A stretch of 64,000 nucleotides of DNA, from assembly GCA_027924585.1 (NCBI GenBank), contig BSBM01000261.1, positions 3,489,501-3,553,500 on the forward strand, read 5' to 3'. The notes beneath the pieces are model-generated. The model saw only the letters and a list, made by a program, of their open reading frames with translations. It was not told the DNA's origin and did no database searches. Shown here piece by piece: positions 44,046-54,900 of the stretch. Positions within the stretch are counted from its first letter, which is position 1. Each line of letters opens with the position of its first letter. The position numbers were made by a program, and so were the translations under genes. The stretch comes from Larix kaempferi. Its lineage: Eukaryota; Streptophyta; Pinopsida; Pinales; Pinaceae.

Positions 44046-44830
44046 GTTTTGGCACGGTCACAACCAGTTTATCAGAGGGCCTCTCCCTTAGGAGGGTTGA
44101 AGTCGGGAGACTGGTTCTGGAGGCCTGAGTGGAATACCGCACTCCATTCAGTAACCGAAGGGCTACCTTTCGCGGTTCGCGGGATATCCCTGTATAGGGG
44201 TATTGCGGTAAACGGACTAAACGACAGATTCACCTTTCTGGACGTGTCATGAACGGGGTATCTTAGTTGCCATTCTTCTAGGATTGACTACCCGGTATCC
44301 CTCCCGGTAGGGGGATATCATAGCCACTTGGCTTTCCTACTCATATTGTCTGACTTGGATTTCATCACCTTGCAGAGGATATGTTTAGTTGAGTCAGAAT
44401 ACTTTTAGTTAGGTGTTTGCATGCTCCTTTACCTCCCTTTGGTCTAGTGAGTCCACCATTTTTTCTTTTTAGGAAACCTGTTGCTTGTTGGTATTCTGAC
44501 CATCTTTGTTGATACTCCACCTATTGTAGCACAGCTGTTGCAGTGGGTGTTTTGAGTTGGTTGTTGGCCTGAGTGCCTTGTTTTTTAGCTCTCCTTCTGC
44601 ACACTCGGTTGCATTAGGCTTTTTTGAGCTGTTTTTCTACTCACCTCAACCCACAGAGATTTGACACCATCCGTCACCATTGAGTCCCCGAGACATTCTC
44701 GGCGCCTCAGGGGCGAGCCCCCACAGCACGGTTCTCTTGACACCACACGTCATAGATTCCGATCATCATCCGTTGATACCACTCATCAAAGATCTAGAGC
44801 CTTGTCACTTGACTCCACTCGTCCGTGACA
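44046..44830 (+). other. Element F leader
   Basis: It starts with the primer site at 44050-44067. 44049-44330 is related to the leader of H on the opposite strand (63060-63342), including CAGTTTATCAGAGGGCCTCT and GGATATCCCTGTATAGGGGT. An open frame there has no ATG, and the two copies slip frame relative to one another, so it looks structural instead of coding. Confidence 0.6.
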
Positions 44831-46713
44831 TAGGACTCCGTCACCAGATATTGATGCTCCTTACTTTACCTCTGATTCTGACGAAGAGTCTGAGAACCCT
44901 ATTTACACTGCCCCTACTAGCCCCATGGTTGGCATGACTTCCACTCCTTTTGTTATAGGAACCATTGGTGACACATCCACCACTACACCAGTCACTACAC
45001 CTATTTTGGGTATGCCCTCCATGGGACCCTCGTCTACCATTCCCCTCACGGTACCTATTCCCGCAGTGGGAATACCTATCCCCACTACATCAGTGGCTCA
45101 CACTACCCATGGTGGTGCAGGCCCATCCTATACTACCTCAGTTCCCCCACTTGGGGGGCACCATCCCAAATCCTGTCCCTCCACTTGGGGGCATTGGCCC
45201 CAGCTTGGTCCAACCCACTACTGTGTCACATCCTTCTTCCAGTTTGCCATTCATGGCTAGCCTCAACCTACCTGACCTAGCCAGATTGACCAACGACCCT
45301 ATTCGACACGACCCTACGTGGCCTCATATGCCCACCAAGCTCCCCTCTGACATCCCTAAGTTCGAGGGCAAGGCCGGTTAGGACCCACAAAACCATATCA
45401 TGTCTTTCCACCTATGGTGTTCCTCTAACTCCATAGTGGATGACTCTGTTTGCCTCCGTCTCTTACAGCGCACCTTCACTGGCTCTGCAGCCAAATGGTA
45501 TATCGAGCAACCTCATGGGACCCATGCCACCTTTGCTTCCCTTGCCTCGACATTCCTGCAGTTCTTCCAGTTGCCTGTCCACTATGACGCAGGCGTTGAG
45601 ATCCTCCTATCCTGCAGACAAAACACGGCTACCCATATCACAGACCACATCCATGAGTGGCGTCGACGCCGTAGCTTATGCAAGATCAAACTAGACGACT
45701 GTATCTTCCTAGATTGGTTCCTCAAATCCCTTCTCCCTGTTATTGCTAAGGATGTGGCATCAAAAAGACCCCAGTCTGAAGAAGAGGCCATCCTTAAGGC
45801 CCAACAGTTCGATCTCATTTACGCCCAGTCGGGTTACCTTTACACCATTATACCTGACGCCCCTCGCGGCAAGTCCTCCCAGCACGATGCGTCGGGGGCA
45901 TCCCACGCTGCCGACGGTATCATTGGCCGTGTTTCTTCTCATCCTCAACCATTTTCCATAGCACGTCCTACCCCTGGCCCCGACCTTTCACGGGCTACCT
46001 CACATTCTAGAGCAACCAACTCATATGCTCCCATGACACATCACCATCACCATGGAACCGCATGTCCTCCTCAGTGCTTCGATCATGCGACTCCCGCTTA
46101 TGCCCCCCCAGTCGCACCTCAGCCTTACTACCATCAGTAGGCTGCCCCAGCTCCTGCGCCTTCACAGGCCCAACCTGCTTATTATCCGCCACAGGTAGCC
46201 CCTGCGGCAAATCCACAACCCGCTCTGTAGCCATATCAGCAACCCCCTCAAGTTGCTGCACCTGCTCAGCCTCCACCTGCATATTATCCACCGCAGCCTG
46301 CTCCCGCACCTGCGCAACCTCAGAACCCACCTGCTGCCCAAGGGCAAGTTTACGCCCAACAAAACCCGCAGCAAAACCAGAACAACCAACGCAACCAGGG
46401 CCAACAGAACCGTGGCAAGGGCCGTAATCGTGGGAACAACCAACCTGCAGACCAAGCTGGTCAACCGGCTAATCCCCCCGACAACAACAATGCGGCCCCC
46501 GCTAATCAAATCCCTGATCGCCCGCCCAAGCAGGCTAAAAACCCCAATTTGTGAACAAACCACCCTTGTTCTATTTGCGGGGTCTATGGACACTACACGC
46601 ATGCTTTCCCACACTTAGAGCGAGCTCGGCAGCTCTGGGTTGACGATGCCCACCGCCAAGGGCATGCGGCTCCTCAGGCGCCACCTAACCCCCCTCAGCC
46701 TCAGCAGCCTCCT
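44831..46713 (+). pseudogene. Element F gag
   Basis: The N-terminus is read at about 44840-45150 in frame 3 (DAPYFTSDSDEESENPIYTA), then Thr/Pro-rich repeats. A shift near 45155 moves to frame 1. The Gag core follows: LARLTNDPIRHDPTWPHMPT, PSDIPKFEGKAG, stop, MSFHLWCSSNSIVDDSV, GSAAKWYIEQPHGTHA, DHIHEWRRRRSLCKIKLDD and SLLPVIAKDVASKRPQSEEE. A Pro/Gln/Ala-rich region with stops at 46138, 46228 and 46552 ends in a zinc knuckle, CSICGVYGHYTHAF, whose last Cys is Phe. H has the intact Cys at this place. Confidence 0.85.
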
Positions 46714-48771
46714 TTGGTTCTGCAAAACCCCTTACCAACACAAGGCGTGGTGAACACTCAGCCGTTAGCCCCTCAAGCTAATGCGCAACCCCAACAACAG
46801 CAAATCACTTACGCTGCTCCTGATCAACCCATGTTTGACTCAGGTACCCACCACTTGTTGATGATGTCATCCACTGACGTCAACCTTCAGACCCATCGGA
46901 ACCAATATGGCTCCACCACTGACGTACCTCCCACAGATAAACCTACTAACGCTCATCCCACCGATCAAGCGTTACGTATTCCTCCACCTCCACTAGATGG
47001 CGCTCCCAAAGCCCCTCGTTTCCCACTTCGCCGTATCAACAATAACCCCAATGCGCGTGCTGCGTCAAACTACAACATTGTAGACGACCTAGCCCAATCT
47101 CCCACAACCATGTCTGCGTTAGAAGTCTTGAAGAACTGTCCTTCCCAGCGCAAGACCTTACTCTCCGCCATTGGGGGGATTGACCCAAATGATTCGAATC
47201 TGATGGCATTTGATTTGGACCAATCCGAACCACGCCTGCCTTCTTCCTTAGCATTCCAAGTTTCTGTTTCCGTTAGGAATCTTGTCATCCATCGATGCAT
47301 CATCAATGAAGGTGCCTCCACATGCGTCATGTCTACATTCGTGTGGCAGAAGTTGGGATCCCCCACTCTCCAGCAGTCCACCACTGCGTTACGCGCCTAT
47401 GACGGTCGTTCGGCTCAACCCCAAGGCCTCCTAGCCAATGTCCCCGTCCAGTTAGGTGGTAAAACTGTCCTTATTGACATCGAGGTAATCAATGCCCAAT
47501 TGGATTATAACCTTTTACTTGGTCGCAGCTACATGTATGCCATGCAGGCGGTTGCCTCTTCCGTCTTTCGCACCATGATGCTCCCCCATGAGGGACGCGT
47601 GGTTAAGGTTGACCAACTCACCTACTATGATCCCAGTGCTCCCGCGGCACCTGAAAATGTTCTCCCCATGGTTGAAAAACCTGTTTCTCGTGCCACCACC
47701 TCGTTTGTTTCCTCTACGGGACCTGGAGTCTACTCAGGCACGCTGATGACCTCCACCTTTCAATCCATTCCTCCCCCGTCATCTACGCCCGAAGTGTCTG
47801 ACTTATGTACCTTGTCCCACGACAACCAACCACCTAACAATCAACCACCCTTGTTGCCTAAACCACCATTGGTACCTAGCCACATTGGTGTTACACCTAT
47901 CCATACGATCCCCTTCCTAGTCCCTCCATCAGGAGTAGTAAGCGCCCCGGTCATGGCTACCCTTAGCCTCCCTGGGTTAACTTTGGGATTGCCCGTATGG
48001 TATCTTTTGCCTCCCGTTCGCCCGCCGACACCAGATGTCATCCTCCAACCGGTGCAACCCATGGCTACTACCACTCAGCCACCTCCCGGTGTCTCTACCC
48101 CTTCGTCCTCTACGACTCCTCCCCTTACTCCTAAACCCACTGGGGGCAGAGGTCCACAACCTTACACTGCTGTACCACCTCCCAAGACAGTCAAAAACCC
48201 CCCAGTATTTCGTGCTCCTCCCAAATGCTCGCTGTGCGACGAGTTGGGCCATGCGACCCACCAATGCCCACAGTTACCAGCATTGCAGAAGCACATGCAG
48301 ATGCTCGACGATGACCCCAACATCCCGGTTGTCGAACTAAACCCCACCCCTAAGCCCAAAGACAAATCCTTGCGTACCAACGACCCCTGTGCTATATGCG
48401 GTGTTTACGGGCATTATTCCCATCATTGTCCCGATCTCCCGTATTACAGAGAGGCTCTTTATGAGATGAACAATATGGATCTTGAGACGGCACCACCCAC
48501 CATTGAGGAGATCTACCCCCCAGTTTCTCCCCCTTATGGAGAGGTTAATATCATTTATATGATCTCTTCAACCACTCCCCCCTCGTCAACCGATTTGACG
48601 ACGCAAACTTTCCGTACCGATGAGGAGATTCTTGAGGCCCTCACTGCCCCGGATTATCCCTGGGATGACATGCACCATCGTTCGTATTTCCTTCCAGAAG
48701 CATCTTCCTCTAGCACCGCTACCCAATTTGCGGTTGAATCCAAAGACTTCCTCCCCACCAAGGTAGACTAG
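46714..48771 (+). pseudogene. Element F protease region with two downstream CCHC zinc knuckles
   Basis: 685 open codons. Residues about 110-300 are the protease region: SALEVLKNCPSQRKTLLSAI, then IINEGASTCVM at the active site and LDYNLLLGRSYMYAM. The catalytic Asp is replaced by Asn (E has VVDEGTSTCIM), so activity is doubtful. A long Pro/Thr-rich linker follows. Near residues 505-600 two perfect C-x2-C-x4-H-x4-C knuckles occur, CSLCDELGHATHQC and CAICGVYGHYSHHC. These lie after the protease; in most gypsy elements the knuckle lies only in Gag. The same pair is present in H. A TAG at 48769 ends the frame, but the same frame continues into the RT start. Confidence 0.87.
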
Positions 48772-49506
48772 TTCAAGGACCCTATTCCTGCTCCTGACGC
48801 CTTCGAGGAAGGTAACGTGGCCAACATCTCACCTGTCATCCAAGTTGATATCGCTGCCCCAGGACGTGCCCCTGAACTCATCACTTTAGGAGCATTCTGC
48901 AGTAAACAAGAGATTGAGGACTACATAAACCTTTTTAGAGAATTCCGTGATGTCTTTGCCTGGTCCTATACCGAGATGCCTGGTCTTGACCCCGCCATTA
49001 TAGAGCACCACATCGACACATGGCCTGATGTACCCCCCGTCCGTCAGAAACAGCGTCCTATTCCTCCCTCACATTTCCCAGGATGTGCCCCTGAACTCAT
49101 TACTTTAGGAGCCTCCTGCAGCGAGCAGGAGATTGAGGACTACAAACAACTCTTCCACGAGTTCCGTGATATCTTCAACTCCCCCCTCGAGCAGCATCTG
49201 CTGACACTTGACCAAGCTAATGAAGACCGTCGTGTCACTCTCCAGAACATTGAAGCTGCCAAAAACCGCTCCAAAGCCGGTTACGACAAACATGGTCACC
49301 CTTGAACTTTCCATGAAGGGGACCTCGTCCTCGCCTATGGCCAAGCCCATGACAAAACTGGCAAAGGGAAGCTTGAATTTATGTGGCAAGGCCCTTACAT
49401 CGTGCAGACCTGCCTAGGCACAGGGGCATACATCCTCGCCGACTCTGAAGGCCATCCTTTGCGCAACCCCCGTATTGGGTTGTCTCTTAAGCGTTATTTC
49501 CCATAA
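48772..49506 (+). pseudogene. Element F duplicated RT start fused to integrase C-terminus
   Basis: In the same frame: APELITLGAFCSKQEIEDY with EFRDVFAWSYTEMPGLDP and a short continuation to PVRQKQRPIP. The beginning repeats (APELITLGASCSEQEIEDY, EFRDIFNSP) and joins directly to the integrase C-terminal region (LEQHLLTLDQANEDRR, KAGYDKHGHP, stop, GDLVLAYGQAHDKTGKGKLE, WQGPYIV, NPRIGLSLKRYFP). The GKLEFMWQGPY block is the chromatin-side end of gypsy integrase. All catalytic residues of RT, RNase H and integrase are missing from this unit. A stop at 49303-49305 interrupts it. Confidence 0.85.
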
Positions 49507-49608
49507 ATGACACCGCGACCTCGTTGGTACACATTGTACAGTTTGCTATCTTTTTGTTTTTCACATTTTTACCATCATCTTACATTCATTCTTTCTGCAT
49601 GATTACAG

Positions 49609-50037
49609 ATGGACCATCTTCCACCTTGTTACACTGGCTTCGCTGATGGCGCAAGCCGCTGGTCTCCCAACCTGGCTTCTGCAGCATGGGTCTTGTACTC
49701 CCCTTCCAACGAGATGATTCACCTTGACGGAATATGTATAGGCGCTGCTACCAATAACCAGGCGGAGTATGATGCTGTGACCGGTCTCTTGACTACCGCC
49801 CTCCAAATGGGCATACGTCACCTTCATGCGTTCCTTGACTCCCAGCTACTTGTCTCCCAGCTCAACAATTTCTACCAGGTGCGTGATCCCTGCCTTTATA
49901 GAAAATTCTTGCGCACAAAACAACTCAGCCGACAGTTTGAATCCATCACATTCACACATGTCCCTAGAGCCCAAAATAGTGTCGTAGACCAAATGGCCAA
50001 CAACATCCTAGATTGGCATATCAATCACACCATGTAA
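49609..50037 (+). CDS. Element F additional RNase H domain downstream of integrase
   Basis: 142 codons from ATG at 49609. All four acidic positions of RNase HI are visible: Asp in GFADGASRW, Glu in NNQAEYDAV, Asp in FLDSQLLVSQLN and Asp in VVDQMANNI. It lies after the integrase C-terminus and in frame with it, separated by a stop and about 100 bases. A second, archaeal-like RNase H is known in the Tat branch of plant gypsy elements. It is the only Pol enzyme domain of F kept without stops and with its catalytic residues. If expressed it would act on RNA-DNA hybrids. Confidence 0.85.
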   Translation: MDHLPPCYTGFADGASRWSPNLASAAWVLYSPSNEMIHLDGICIGAATNNQAEYDAVTGLLTTALQMGIRHLHAFLDSQLLVSQLNNFYQVRDPCLYRKFLRTKQLSRQFESITFTHVPRAQNSVVDQMANNILDWHINHTM

Positions 50038-50486
50038 CATCATGCATCACAAACCCATAGCATCTCATAAAAATATATAAAAACCCAAAAAGATTGCATC
50101 GCATCCACATTTGCATCCATGCACATACACCACATTCATATCCATAGGGGCATCCACGTGCCTAAACATACCTATATAATGTCGCATCACATAAAATACA
50201 CAAGGGGCATCCACGTGCCTAACATCCTAACCTACTTGCATCCACGTGCAATGTAAACATATCACAATTCATAAAGCGCATCCACGTGCGTACAAATAAA
50301 ACAACATCATACAAAAAGGTGCATCCACGTGCATATATATATATATCAAAAAATATACATGTTCAGTACTATACATGTCCTGAGTACCCCTGTACTCAAC
50401 TATACAAAAAAATGGCTATACATCCCTAAAGCCTCATCAAAATACATGCCGTAGCTACAAAACTCGGGGGGAGTCCCCTACACTCC
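50038..50486. promoter_or_regulatory. Spacer with five G-box (CACGTG) repeats
   Basis: GCATCCACGTGC-type words recur with CACGTG at 50155-50160, 50212-50217, 50243-50248, 50283-50288 and 50326-50331. CACGTG is the classical plant G-box bound by bHLH and bZIP factors. The spacer lies between two convergent genes, the RNase H on the + strand and the antisense gene on the - strand. Confidence 0.6.
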
Positions 50487-51811
50487 CTAATGGGAGTCGT
50501 ATCCTGCATCACTGCCTGCATCGGCTGCCTCTGAGTCCTCCCCTCGCTCCTCCTTCGGCAAGTCCTCATCTCCTACGGGCTCCTGTGCCCGTGCCCGATC
50601 CACCAAGATCGCCACCCAGATCGCGATGGATCTGAACTCCCGGGGTGCCATCATGCAATCCTGAACTACATCAGGATCAACATCCCGCCATCCCTCATAG
50701 GTCACCCCTATCAACAACCGATCCAGTAGTGCCCGCACCGACTCCAGTGTCCCCTCCGCATCACGGCGACGGACCTCACCTCGCCCAGGCAGAGTGGGGA
50801 CGGACACAATACCCCTCCGTGCCACATATCCTGGAGGCGGCCTCGGGCCCACATCTGCAAGATCACCCATATGTCAGTCACAGTATATCAATCTACTATC
50901 ATATAAATAAAACTTGACATACATAACATGCAAGCAAAAATACATACATACCGTCGGGACCCCATGCCTGTCCTGGCGCTCGTGGCGCCTCCGGATCTCC
51001 CGTGAAGTCCATGTCCCGATACGGGAAGTCGTCCAGTGTCAATGGTATCTGGAGCCACTGCAGGTACAACTCCTGCGTGAAATATCTGCCCACGTCACCG
51101 CCACCACGGCGGCGCATCATCTCGCCCCACCGCACCATCCGCGGCTCCCTCATACCTCCTCCCCTGATCGGCACCCGTGGCCGCAGTGTGGGTACCCTCT
51201 CCATAAAGAAGGCACACAAGAAGGAACTAAAACAAAAACCCTTGACAGCTTCCTTCGCTGACGTCAGCTGCCGCTGAACGCAGGTCAGGAACATTTGGCC
51301 CCACGCGTAGTACACCCCATCCAGTACGCGCTCTATCATCTGCATCTGGCCCCCAGACACCTTTGCAGGTGACTGGGAACCCAATACCCGCACCACACAT
51401 GCCGCCATAGCCTGCACGGCCGGCTCCTGTAAGTCCCTCACCAGGAGTGCATTCCTATGCACCCTCACCTCAGGACCGCAGTATCTCTCCAACATGTCCT
51501 CCATGTCAACGTCCGCGGCGACCCGCGGCTGTGTGTCTGCTACCCTGCCTAGACAAGGCAACCCCGTCATAAAATATACATCGGTCAGGGTGAGGTCCAC
51601 CCTCTCACCCTGTACCCGGAAATCCTGTATGTCCGGCTCCCAAAAGCTGATTAGCCGGTTCAGCAGCAATGCTGCTGAACGTATCATGGGTATCTGTGTG
51701 AACTTCAGTAGTCCGCACAATCCCAACACAGATCGCACATGGCGCTCCTCTCGAATGACGGTCATGATCTCGTCGGGAATCTCCCGCTCTCTCCATAGAG
51801 CCTGCGGCATC
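50487..51811 (-). CDS. Antisense plant-mobile-domain gene within element F, spliced
   Basis: Exon 50952-51811 and exon 50487-50854 are joined across a 97-bp intron (50855-50951) with a GTATGT donor and a TTGCAG acceptor on the - strand. The junction keeps frame (GPD then DVGPRPPPG). From ATG at 51810 the product is 408 residues. The first 200 residues resemble the plant mobile domain: LLNRLISFWEPDIQDFRVQG, then VDLTLTDVYFMTGLPCLGR. The end is acidic. No stop interrupts either exon, unlike the sense genes of F. A further 5' exon ending at 52227 (intron 51812-52226, GTATTC to TTGACAG) keeps frame and lies below a CTATAAATAG box. The domain occurs in plant transposons and in host proteins such as MAIN; the assignment here is by motif memory. 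Confidence 0.72.
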
Positions 51812-51869
51812 CTGTCAATCACACAAAGGAAACTCATCAAACTCATGTCCCATAAATAAGTCCTTTTCC

Positions 51870-52150
51870 CTCTCCCGGAAGACCCTAAAAGCTCGGCCCA
51901 AAACCGCGGCTTTCGGGCTTCCTGCCGCGGTTTCCGACCGCGGCTGTCAGGCCTATAGCCGCGGTACTTAACCGCGCCTGTTAGCCCTAACCTCGCGGTT
52001 TAGCACTGCGTGTTCCTCCTTGGAACTCGCGGTACTGGACTGCGTATCCATCCAGGAATCACACGGTCGCCAACCGCGTGGTTCACCCCCAAACTCGCGG
52101 TCGCCAACCGCGGTTTCGACCCCCTAACCCGCGGTCCACCCCACGTGGAC
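51870..52150. repeat. CCGCGG/ACCGCG-rich cluster in intron of the antisense gene
   Basis: About fifteen CGCGG or CCGCG words occur in 280 bases, often paired as CCGCGG..CCGCGG or ACCGCGG..CCGCGGT, so many small stems are possible. G+C and CpG content is much higher than in the flanks. Confidence 0.65.
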
Positions 52151-52226
52151 CGTACAAATCAGCCCTGGAACCCACTACCCAACCCCCGACCCTAAAAAAT
52201 ATGCAGGTATGAGTTTGACGGAATAC

Positions 52227-52362
52227 CTGTATCTCCCGGATCTGAAATCGGCCGGTCGGATCGTCCAGAAATGCCACCTAAGCTCTGGTCCACTCTGATC
52301 ACAAGTCAAAGTCAAACAAGTACAAATGACACATGTCATGTTGGACCCACCACTATTTATAG
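52227..52362 (-). promoter_or_regulatory. TATA box and likely first exon of the antisense gene
   Basis: The - strand reads CTATAAATAG at 52353-52362. 25-35 bases further an ATG opens a frame (MTCVICTCLTL) that runs to AGATACAG at 52227, followed by a GTATTC donor. The frame joins in phase to MPQALWRERE of the main exon. The start could be this ATG or the one at 51810. Confidence 0.55.
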
Positions 52363-53030
52363 TCAGTTGACTTTTTCTTGTTTTGGCCATTCTGACCCCA
52401 TACGGAGTCCATTTTTCGAACCGTTTCCACCAATGGAATCAGCACGACGAGACCGTCATGATGGTCACCTCATTGCATTATTTTTTACCCGTCATTTTTT
52501 TTGCCCATTTTTTAGACGCCACTAGTCGCCTTGGTTTGCGTGCCACATCGGCCGTTCTCCATTTTTCACATATTTTATATCATCGGATTCATTTTTCCGA
52601 GCTGGTGATGATGCTTGAGATCATTTCTCGCTCTCACCCCCAGATTTTTCGGGTATTTTTTCCAAAACACCCTCGTCGCCTCGGTGTGCATGCCACATCG
52701 GCCGTTACCCATTTTTGACACCCTTTATATCGCTGGATTCATTTTTCCGAGCTCGTGATGATGCTTGAGATCATTTCTCGCTCTCACTTGGTACAATTTC
52801 CACATTGTGTCCCGACACCTTGCTGCCTCGGTTTGCGCACCACATCGGCCGCCATCGGATTGTTCCACACTTTTACATGAGCCATTCACTCCTGTCATAC
52901 TGCAAATGTTTCGTTATTTTTCCACCATTTCATCTACCCCGCAAGGAGGCCCACCAGTGTTCCCCCTACCCTCGTTCTTGATCATCATTACTGATCCTTG
53001 ATTGAACACTTCCTCCTTGCCTGGCCATTC
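52363..53030 (+). repeat. Element F 3' noncoding repeats related to H
   Basis: Two to three degenerate units of about 150-170 bp contain TTCCGAGCTCGTGATGATGC, TTGAGATCATTTCTCGCTCT, GCCACATCGGCCG and CATTTTT words. They match the four-unit array of H at 58480-59000 on the opposite strand. Confidence 0.7.
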
Positions 53031-53560
53031 CTTTTGTTCGGTATAATTTTATCCCTTTTTCGGGCCGAACAAGTCCTTTACAAAAAAGGCACTTAGGGAG
53101 TTTCCGTTAAGCTCTTTTCTGACTCCTAAAAGAATGAAAAGATCGTTGAGCAATCTTGCTTCCTTTCATGCTCGTTAAAGTACCTGAAAGGGCGTCTATC
53201 TGGTATAAGTTTAACCATTTTCCGGACCTGGTAGACTAATTACGAAAAAGGAATACTCTAGTCACACCGGCTAGAAGAGTTCTTCATTGTATCCTTTTAT
53301 GCTTCTTTGGGCCTTGGAGACTAAATCTACGAAAAAGCAACCCCCTGGAGTCTTCTTATTTGCTTTCAGACTCTCTAAAATTGAAAGCAACCACGAGCAT
53401 GAACTGTCCTGGGCTCGTAAAATCCACACAACAGTACCATTCCATCATTTCAGAGTCTTCTTATCGCTTTCAGACTCCTTAAAATTGAAAGCAACCACGA
53501 GCATGAACTGTCCTGGGCTCGTAAAATCCACATGACAGTATTATTTTACACAAACTTCTT
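53031..53560 (+). other. Element F stem-loop cassette
   Basis: A row of inverted repeats: CTTTTC with GAAAAG near 53120, CCTTTCA with TGAAAGG near 53162-53192, CTAGTC with GGCTAG near 53260-53276, TGCTTTCA (53361-53368) with TGAAAGCA (53382-53389), ACGAGC (53393-53398) with GCTCGT (53413-53418). The last two are duplicated at about 53467-53525. Homologous rows exist in E and H in the same orientation relative to the element. Confidence 0.75.
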
Positions 53561-54900
53561 CTAGTTCCTTAACCCATGAAGAAGTCCCCCCCCGTGCCTC
53601 CTGGCACTATGACTCGATCATCTCGGCAGCACCCCCAATCGGGTCGCCTTTGTTCAGAGTATTCTGCAGTCTCCTGCCATTTTACACCAACTTGAGTCTC
53701 CCTCAGACCAGTCACCCTCCCCTATCCAATACAGCTATGATCCCTTTCCCCTTAGTTTCATATGCTACCAGATCATTCCCATTATCATACTCTGAACAAA
53801 GGAAGTTTGAGTCCACCCACTCTACTTGCCCAGTTGTCACCCCCAGTTTGTCAGTCCTGCCCTCAGTACTATCACATTTTGGTTCTTCACCTCGCGCTCC
53901 TGTCAAGGAAACATCATTGCCTTGATAGTTGCAGGTCTCCCTCTATCGACGACAGCCCCTCTATTCCAGAGGATAGGCCCAGAGGTCCCTACGCCTTGGA
54001 ATTATCACCATCTGTGGTAAGTGCCTACGGACCATTCTGAGAGGAGTCATCATTGCCTCTCCGAGTGGTTGTTTCTCACATGCTCGACTTCAGCACCTTG
54101 ATCGCATCGTAGAGAATCGCGTAGGGTTATATCCTTTACATTATATGTCGAAGACCCCGGATTTCCCCCGACTCTAGCACATTGGTGAGTCCCTTCGGAA
54201 CGACCAGTTATATGTTCCCGTGGATGTCCGGGCTGCGTTAGGCGTTTGTATTCGGAAGCCATCCAGTTACATGCTTCCTTGAGTACCCAGTTTCAGTCCC
54301 AGATCAGTTCCAGTTCAGTGTACCATTGCGAGTGTACCCCTTGTCACTCTGATCCAGCCGATCATCAGTTCCCTTGGTACCATATTCAGCAGCACTGTTG
54401 ATATTCCGGTGCACCAGTTTTTCAGCTTACACATGGTCAGCCCAGCAGTATGTCCCAGATTTGTGTCTCCTCTGGACACCTATGATGTACACAGTGATTA
54501 TCTATGTATCTTACAGGTCCCCATTTTTCGGGCCTCACAGTTCTGTTTATGTATCTTGATACGAGCATGGGTATGCTCGCCTCGTCCATATATTGAGATT
54601 ATTCCTCAGTCAGTATTTGAGGTCATGTATATGTCAGGTCCCCATTTTTTGGACCACATTGTTATTGTTATGTTATATCCTGATACGAGCATGGGAATGC
54701 CCGCCTCGTCCATATGATCAGATGATTCCTCATCCATTATTGAGGTTATGTACTTTTAGTTCTTGCAGTTGTTCGGGATTGTCGTTCCGGGCTTCGGTTT
54801 GTTTCTTCTCTTCTCTCCACACCCAGGAAAAACCATTCATGACTTATGATGTCCATCGGCCATACGATGAGCTCCTGCCCTCGCACATCAGGGGGCAATC
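53561..54900 (+). other. Element F 3' region up to the purine tract
   Basis: No coding evidence. 54480-54780 holds two units with TGATACGAGCATGGG, GCTCGCCTCGTCCATAT and CAGGTCCCCATTTTT words. 54780-54900 is the segment also found in remnant G. The purine tract CATCAGGGGGCAATC directly precedes the LTR. Confidence 0.6.

Noticed and set aside
44049-44252. Conserved 67-codon frame at the primer site of F and H
   Set aside because: It has no ATG start, and the F and H versions differ by frame slips in the middle, so the likeness reflects conserved leader DNA.
46007-46618. Antisense frames opposite the F gag
   Set aside because: Shadows of a Pro/Gln-rich coding sequence. Unlike the gene at 50487-51811 they have no domain, splice sites or promoter.
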